Below, piece by piece: positions 14,316-17,866 of a stretch of DNA of 17,866 bases. Within the stretch, counting starts at the first letter, position 1. Every line of letters begins with the position of its first letter. This stretch comes from Peptostreptococcus sp. (GTDB lineage: Bacteria; Bacillota; Clostridia; Peptostreptococcales; Peptostreptococcaceae): assembly GCA_020025095.1 (NCBI GenBank), contig JAHHSS010000023.1, forward strand, positions 1 to 17,866, given 5' to 3'. The position numbers were made by a program, and so were the translations under genes. The notes beneath the pieces were generated by a model. It saw only the letters and a list, made by a program, of their open reading frames with translations. It ran no database searches and had not been told where the DNA came from.

Positions 14316-15593
14316 ATGTTTATAGATAAAGCTAGAATATTCGTAAAAGCGGGAAATGGCGGCAATGGTGCAGTATCCTTCAGAAGAGAAAAATATGTTC
14401 CAGCAGGTGGACCAGATGGTGGTGATGGTGGAAGAGGTGCCAGTATTATAATGGTAGCTGATTCTGGCCTTAGAACCTTGATGGATTTTAAATACAAGAA
14501 AAAATACGCGGCTCCGTCTGGTGGAGATGGTTCAAAAAAGAAAAGATCTGGAAAAAATGGAGAAGATGTAATACTAAAAGTACCAGAAGGTACAGTTGTA
14601 AAAGACGAGAAAACAGGCTTAATAATAGCAGATTTAAAAAATGACGGTGATAGTGTAGTAGTTGCAAAGGGCGGTTTTGGAGGAAAAGGAAATCAACATT
14701 TTGCAAATGCTGTTAGACAGGCACCATCATTTGCAAAGTCTGGAACTGATGGAGAAGAAAGATGGATTACACTTGAATTGAAGATGATAGCAGATGTAGG
14801 CCTTGTAGGTTTTCCTAATGTAGGAAAGTCAACATTTTTATCAGTAGTTACTTCAGCTAAGCCTAAAATAGCAAATTACCACTTTACTACACTTACACCT
14901 AATTTAGGAGTTGTTAAAACAAAGTATGGTGAGAGTTTTGTAATGGCTGATATACCAGGTATTATAGAAGGTGCGGCTGATGGAGTAGGTCTAGGTCACG
15001 ATTTTCTAAGACATGTAGAAAGAACGAAAGTACTAATACATATAGTTGACATATCAGGAATAGAAGGAAGAGATCCAATTGATGATTTTGATAAGATAAA
15101 TGAGGAATTAAAGCTTTACAATGAAAAATTAGCGTCAAGACCTCAGTTAGTAGTAGCCAATAAATCAGACATACTTTTCGACGAATCTGTATATGAAAAG
15201 TTCAAAGAAACAATGACTGAAAGAGGGTATGAAGTATTTAAAATGTCTGCTATAACAAGACAAGGTATTGATGAAGTAATTGATAGAGCTGCTCAGATTT
15301 TATCTGATGCAGAAGAAATAGAGCTTGTTTCAGAAGAAAACTTATATAGACCAGAAATGGATGAGGTCGAAGAGGGACTAAGGATAGATATTGATGAAGA
15401 TGGCGTATATGTAGTTAGCGGAAAGGAATTAAGAAGAATACTTTATTCAGTTAATTTTGATGATATGGAATCGCTTCAATTCTTCCAAAAGCAGTTAGAA
15501 ACAAGAGGTGTGTTTGATATGCTTCGTGAAAAAGGTATTGAAGATGGTGATACTGTAAAGATTTACGAGTTAGAATTTGAGTTTTATAACTAA
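14316..15593 (+). CDS. obgE: Obg family GTPase, 50S assembly factor
   Basis: A 425-residue GTPase that binds the 50S subunit late in assembly and links ribosome biogenesis to growth and stress. The glycine-rich Obg fold spans about residues 1-158 (KAGNGGNGAVSFRREKYVP; GGPDGGDGGRG). The G domain shows the P-loop GFPNVGKST (165-173), DIPG (212-215), NKSD (282-285) and a late SAI motif. The last 80 residues form the OCT domain typical of Firmicute Obg. AAAAGGAGGT precedes the ATG at suitable spacing. In many Firmicutes obg follows rplU-prp-rpmA directly. Here a terminator and about 260 bases intervene, so it probably has its own promoter, though I cannot place one firmly. Confidence 0.97.
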   Translation: MFIDKARIFVKAGNGGNGAVSFRREKYVPAGGPDGGDGGRGASIIMVADSGLRTLMDFKYKKKYAAPSGGDGSKKKRSGKNGEDVILKVPEGTVVKDEKTGLIIADLKNDGDSVVVAKGGFGGKGNQHFANAVRQAPSFAKSGTDGEERWITLELKMIADVGLVGFPNVGKSTFLSVVTSAKPKIANYHFTTLTPNLGVVKTKYGESFVMADIPGIIEGAADGVGLGHDFLRHVERTKVLIHIVDISGIEGRDPIDDFDKINEELKLYNEKLASRPQLVVANKSDILFDESVYEKFKETMTERGYEVFKMSAITRQGIDEVIDRAAQILSDAEEIELVSEENLYRPEMDEVEEGLRIDIDEDGVYVVSGKELRRILYSVNFDDMESLQFFQKQLETRGVFDMLREKGIEDGDTVKIYELEFEFYN

Positions 15594-15649
15594 GGTTACT
15601 GAAACTAATAATTAAAACTTTAGATAATAATTAATTTATTCACTAAGTT

Positions 15650-15679
15650 TTGATGAACTTGTAATTACAAGTATATATT
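15650..15679 (+). promoter_or_regulatory. Candidate yhbY promoter with a 16-base palindrome as spacer
   Basis: TTGATG (15650-15655) and TATATA (15672-15677) or TATATT (15674-15679) give a possible promoter with a 16-18 base spacer. The spacer is almost exactly the perfect palindrome ACTTGTAATTACAAGT (15657-15672). This resembles a repressor operator, but I cannot assign the regulator. Confidence 0.4.
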
Positions 15680-15782
15680 TATGGTGTAAAGAATATTTTA
15701 TTGTAAAGAGAAAATAGCCACCAAAAGCTTTAAAATATAAAAATAAGAAAATTTTAATTAATAATAAATAGGAGGTGAAAGT

Positions 15783-16181
15783 ATGCTTAACGGAAAGAAA
15801 CGTGCATATTTAAGATCAATTGCAAATACAACAAAGCCTACTACACAGATAGGTAAAGAGGGTATAACAGAAGAATTTTTAGAACAACTTGATGATCAGC
15901 TGAGAGCAAGAGAAATCGTAAAGGTAAATATATTAGAAACAGCTGATTTGGATACTAAGGAAGCAGCAAATTCAGTTTGTGAAGCGATAAGAGCGGAATT
16001 TGTTCAAGCAATAGGAAGTAAATTTACTGTATATAAGAAAAATGTTGAAGAAACAAAAATAATATTTCCTGGACATGAGCAAGCTAAAGCTAAGAAAAAG
16101 GGAGAACCTAGAACTAATAGAGTAACTAAAAAGCAAGCTAGCCAAGGAATAAGAAATAAGGGAAAAAGTAAGAAGAAGTAA
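15783..16181 (+). CDS. yhbY: YhbY, CRM-domain RNA-binding protein with basic tail
   Basis: YhbY proteins bind precursors of the 50S subunit through a single CRM domain. Residues 1-97 match the family: LRSIANTTKPTTQIGKEGIT, with the GKEG loop in place of the GxxG RNA-binding turn, followed by ALR-like helices and FTVYKKN. The family is usually close to 97 residues. This one has about 35 more, a lysine-rich, probably disordered tail ending NKGKSKKK. AGGAGGTG precedes the ATG. It follows obgE, another 50S assembly factor, after 189 bases with a candidate promoter. Confidence 0.92.
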   Translation: MLNGKKRAYLRSIANTTKPTTQIGKEGITEEFLEQLDDQLRAREIVKVNILETADLDTKEAANSVCEAIRAEFVQAIGSKFTVYKKNVEETKIIFPGHEQAKAKKKGEPRTNRVTKKQASQGIRNKGKSKKK

Positions 16182-16192
16182 TTTTATTTATG

Positions 16193-16236
16193 AAAATACA
16201 ATTTATAGTAGTCATGCTATAAATTGTATTTTTTTA
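16193..16236 (+). terminator. yhbY intrinsic terminator
   Basis: A 16-base perfect inverted repeat, AAAATACAATTTATAG (16193-16208) and CTATAAATTGTATTTT (16217-16232), has an 8-base loop and is followed by more T. Confidence 0.85.
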
Positions 16237-16639
16237 TTTAATTGAAAAATTAAGAGAGACAGAAAAATTCTAGCATAAAAAATATTTCACTCTTTTTTAA
16301 AAAAATGGTGTAAAGTATAATAAGGACTTGATAAATAGAGTAAAATGTTGAAATTTACAAGTTTTAACGCCAAATATCAATTATGCAATCAATATAATAT
16401 GTTTGAATAATTTACAAAAAAATAAGAAAAACTAATATAAGTATTGAAATTTTTTAAAGCTAGTATTATATTAGATAGGTAGGTAAGTTGTAATTGAGAT
16501 TTTATTTTTTTGACAAAGATTAGGAAAATATTTTCTCAGCCTATTTCTTAACATAAAAAGGGTGTTTGTATAACTCAATCTATTAATTTAATATTATATG
16601 TGGGTGTTTGTATAACTCGCGGAAAAAGGAGAATTTAAA
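16237..16639 (+). other. AT-rich region upstream of ilvA
   Basis: About 400 bases without a gene. It holds an isolated TATAAT (16316-16321) with a poor -35, and a perfect TTGACA (16510-16515) followed by the palindrome GAAAATATTTTC (16524-16535) but no good -10. The duplicated 17-mer (16560-16618) and the ilvA ribosome binding site lie at the right end. No T-box or known riboswitch is visible. Confidence 0.6.
16560..16618 (+). repeat. Direct repeat of a 17-mer before ilvA
   Basis: GGGTGTTTGTATAACTC occurs at 16560-16576 and again, identically, at 16602-16618, 42 bases apart start to start. The 25-base spacer is unrelated to what follows the second copy. A possible promoter TTGTAT (16566-16571)-17-TAATAT (16589-16594) places the first copy over the -35 and the second directly after the start site. 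Confidence 0.8.
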
Positions 16640-17863
16640 ATGGAAATTGAAAAGGTTACATTAGAAGATGTTAAAGAAGCAAGAGAAACTATAAAAAATA
16701 TTGTCTTAAAAACTGATATTTTGGAAAATGTTAGACTATCAGAAAAGACTGGTGCTAGAGTTTGGTACAAGTGTGAAAATCTTCAAAGAACAGGTTCTTT
16801 TAAAATAAGAGGAGCATGTAATAAGATTGCTCATCTTACAGAAGAAGAAAAATCACGTGGCGTTATAGCATCAAGTGCAGGTAACCATGCACAGGGTGTT
16901 GCTCTAGGGGCTAAAAATGTTGGAATAAAGGCTACAATATGTATGCCATCTACTGCACCTGTTTCTAAGGTAGCAGCTACAAAGAGCTATGGAGCAGAAG
17001 TAGTTCTTCATGGGGATGTTTATGATGATGCACATGCTAAGGCAGTTGAAATACAGAGTAAGACTGGAGCTACTTTCCTAGAACCATTTAATGATAAGGA
17101 AGTAATTGCAGGTCAAGGAACTATAGGTTTAGAAATATTTGAACAGTTAGAAGGAAAGGTTGATACTGTGCTAGTACCAATAGGTGGTGGTGGAATCATC
17201 GCAGGTATTGCCACAGCATTAAAAGGTTTGAATCCAGATGTTAAAATTATAGGGGTTCAGACTTGTAATATCCCATCAATGAAGGTTTCATTTGAAGCTG
17301 GAGAAGTTAAGTCAGCGTTTAATGATGTAACAATAGCAGATGGTATAGCTGTTAAGACACCTGGTGATTTGACTTTCGATATAATTTCTAAAAAGGTTGA
17401 TGAAATAGTTACAGTTACTGAAGAAGAGATAGCTGAGGCTATATTATTTATGATGGAAAATCAAAAACTTGTTAGTGAAGGTGCAGGTGCTGTAAGTACA
17501 GCAGCTTTATTATCAGGTAAGTATAAGCCAGAAAAGGATGAAAATGTAGTTTGTGTTGTATCAGGAGGTAATGTTGATATCAATACACTATATAGAATAA
17601 TGAGTGTTGCACTTAAGAAGCAAGGAAGAAGACTTAGTATGCAGGTTGAATTAGCAGATGAACCAGGAGCACTTCAGAAGCTTGTTTCAATATTTGCTAA
17701 GCACGGTGCAAATGTATTGAGTATAAATCAGGATAAATTAGCTGTAGGTAAACATATAAAGAAACAAATAGTAGAAGCAACTGTAGAAACTCAAAGTTTT
17801 GAGCAAATAGATAGAATAAAATCAGATTTTATAGAAAATGGATTAAAGGTTTCTTATTTATAG
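16640..17863 (+). CDS. ilvA: Threonine ammonia-lyase with C-terminal ACT domain
   Basis: A PLP-dependent enzyme that deaminates threonine to 2-oxobutanoate and ammonia, either for isoleucine synthesis or for threonine fermentation. In the 407 residues, SFKIRGA carries the PLP lysine Lys55, SSAGNHAQG (78-86) is the substrate loop, and GGGG (182-185) binds the cofactor phosphate. The last 75 or so residues, starting MQVELADEPGALQKLVSIF, are a single ACT domain. This is the short form common in Clostridia, intermediate between catabolic TdcB and the two-ACT biosynthetic IlvA. The symbol is therefore nominal. AAAAAGGAGA precedes the ATG. The gene is complete, stopping 3 bases before the window end. 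The duplicated 17-mer just upstream may regulate it. Confidence 0.95.
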   Translation: MEIEKVTLEDVKEARETIKNIVLKTDILENVRLSEKTGARVWYKCENLQRTGSFKIRGACNKIAHLTEEEKSRGVIASSAGNHAQGVALGAKNVGIKATICMPSTAPVSKVAATKSYGAEVVLHGDVYDDAHAKAVEIQSKTGATFLEPFNDKEVIAGQGTIGLEIFEQLEGKVDTVLVPIGGGGIIAGIATALKGLNPDVKIIGVQTCNIPSMKVSFEAGEVKSAFNDVTIADGIAVKTPGDLTFDIISKKVDEIVTVTEEEIAEAILFMMENQKLVSEGAGAVSTAALLSGKYKPEKDENVVCVVSGGNVDINTLYRIMSVALKKQGRRLSMQVELADEPGALQKLVSIFAKHGANVLSINQDKLAVGKHIKKQIVEATVETQSFEQIDRIKSDFIENGLKVSYL

Positions 17864-17866
17864 AAA

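Noticed and set aside
14488..14706. Reverse-strand leucine-rich frame within obgE
   Set aside because: It is a shadow of the glycine-rich, conserved Obg coding sequence, with no ribosome binding site or family signature.
16524..16535. GAAAATATTTTC as a CodY box for ilvA
   Set aside because: The CodY consensus has TTTTC before GAAAA; this palindrome has the reverse order, and no full match is near.

Overview
The window looks like ordinary chromosome from a low-GC, strictly anaerobic Firmicute of class Clostridia. A Peptostreptococcales-like member is my best guess, but the order is not proven by anything here. The reasons are very AT-rich spacers, AGGAGG-type ribosome binding sites, TTGACA/TATAAT promoters, a T-box leader, an L21 leader, an N-terminally extended bL27 with its Prp protease, and an oxygen-sensitive [FeFe]-hydrogenase. 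I see no mobile element, CRISPR array, tRNA or rRNA, and no clear sign of foreign DNA.

Layout. 95-3699 (+): a two-gene redox operon, a NuoF-tail/GltD-like flavoprotein overlapping a clostridial [FeFe]-hydrogenase; it ends at a bidirectional terminator shared with a convergent operon. 5518-3765 (-): two FluC/CrcB fluoride channel subunits followed by RNase Z. 5701-6330 (+): recX, divergent from the fluC promoter. 6331-6731: AT-rich gap with two weak small-ORF candidates and the nadD promoter. 6732-8397 (+): nadD-yqeK-rsfS, the usual Firmicute housekeeping cluster. 8471-11220 (+): promoter, leucine T-box riboswitch and leuS. 11221-12752: terminator, a 500-base leader region ending in an unexplained intrinsic terminator, then an EamA-type transporter. 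12956-14051 (+): consensus promoter, L21 leader, rplU-prp-rpmA. 14316-16181 (+): obgE and yhbY, both ribosome-assembly factors, with a palindromic operator-like site between them. 16560-17863 (+): a direct repeat pair and a threonine ammonia-lyase with a C-terminal ACT domain.

How the genes work together. Most of the window serves translation: ribosomal proteins L21 and L27 plus the L27 maturation protease, 50S assembly or silencing factors (ObgE, YhbY, RsfS), tRNA 3' processing (RNase Z) and tRNA charging (LeuRS). NAD supply (NadD), Ap4A turnover (YqeK) and hydrogen metabolism supply redox and nucleotide functions. I do not see a wholly new system. The points most worth a second look are the flavoprotein-hydrogenase pair, the duplicated 17-mer in front of the threonine ammonia-lyase gene, the terminator just ahead of the EamA gene, and the palindrome between the -35 and -10 of the candidate yhbY promoter.
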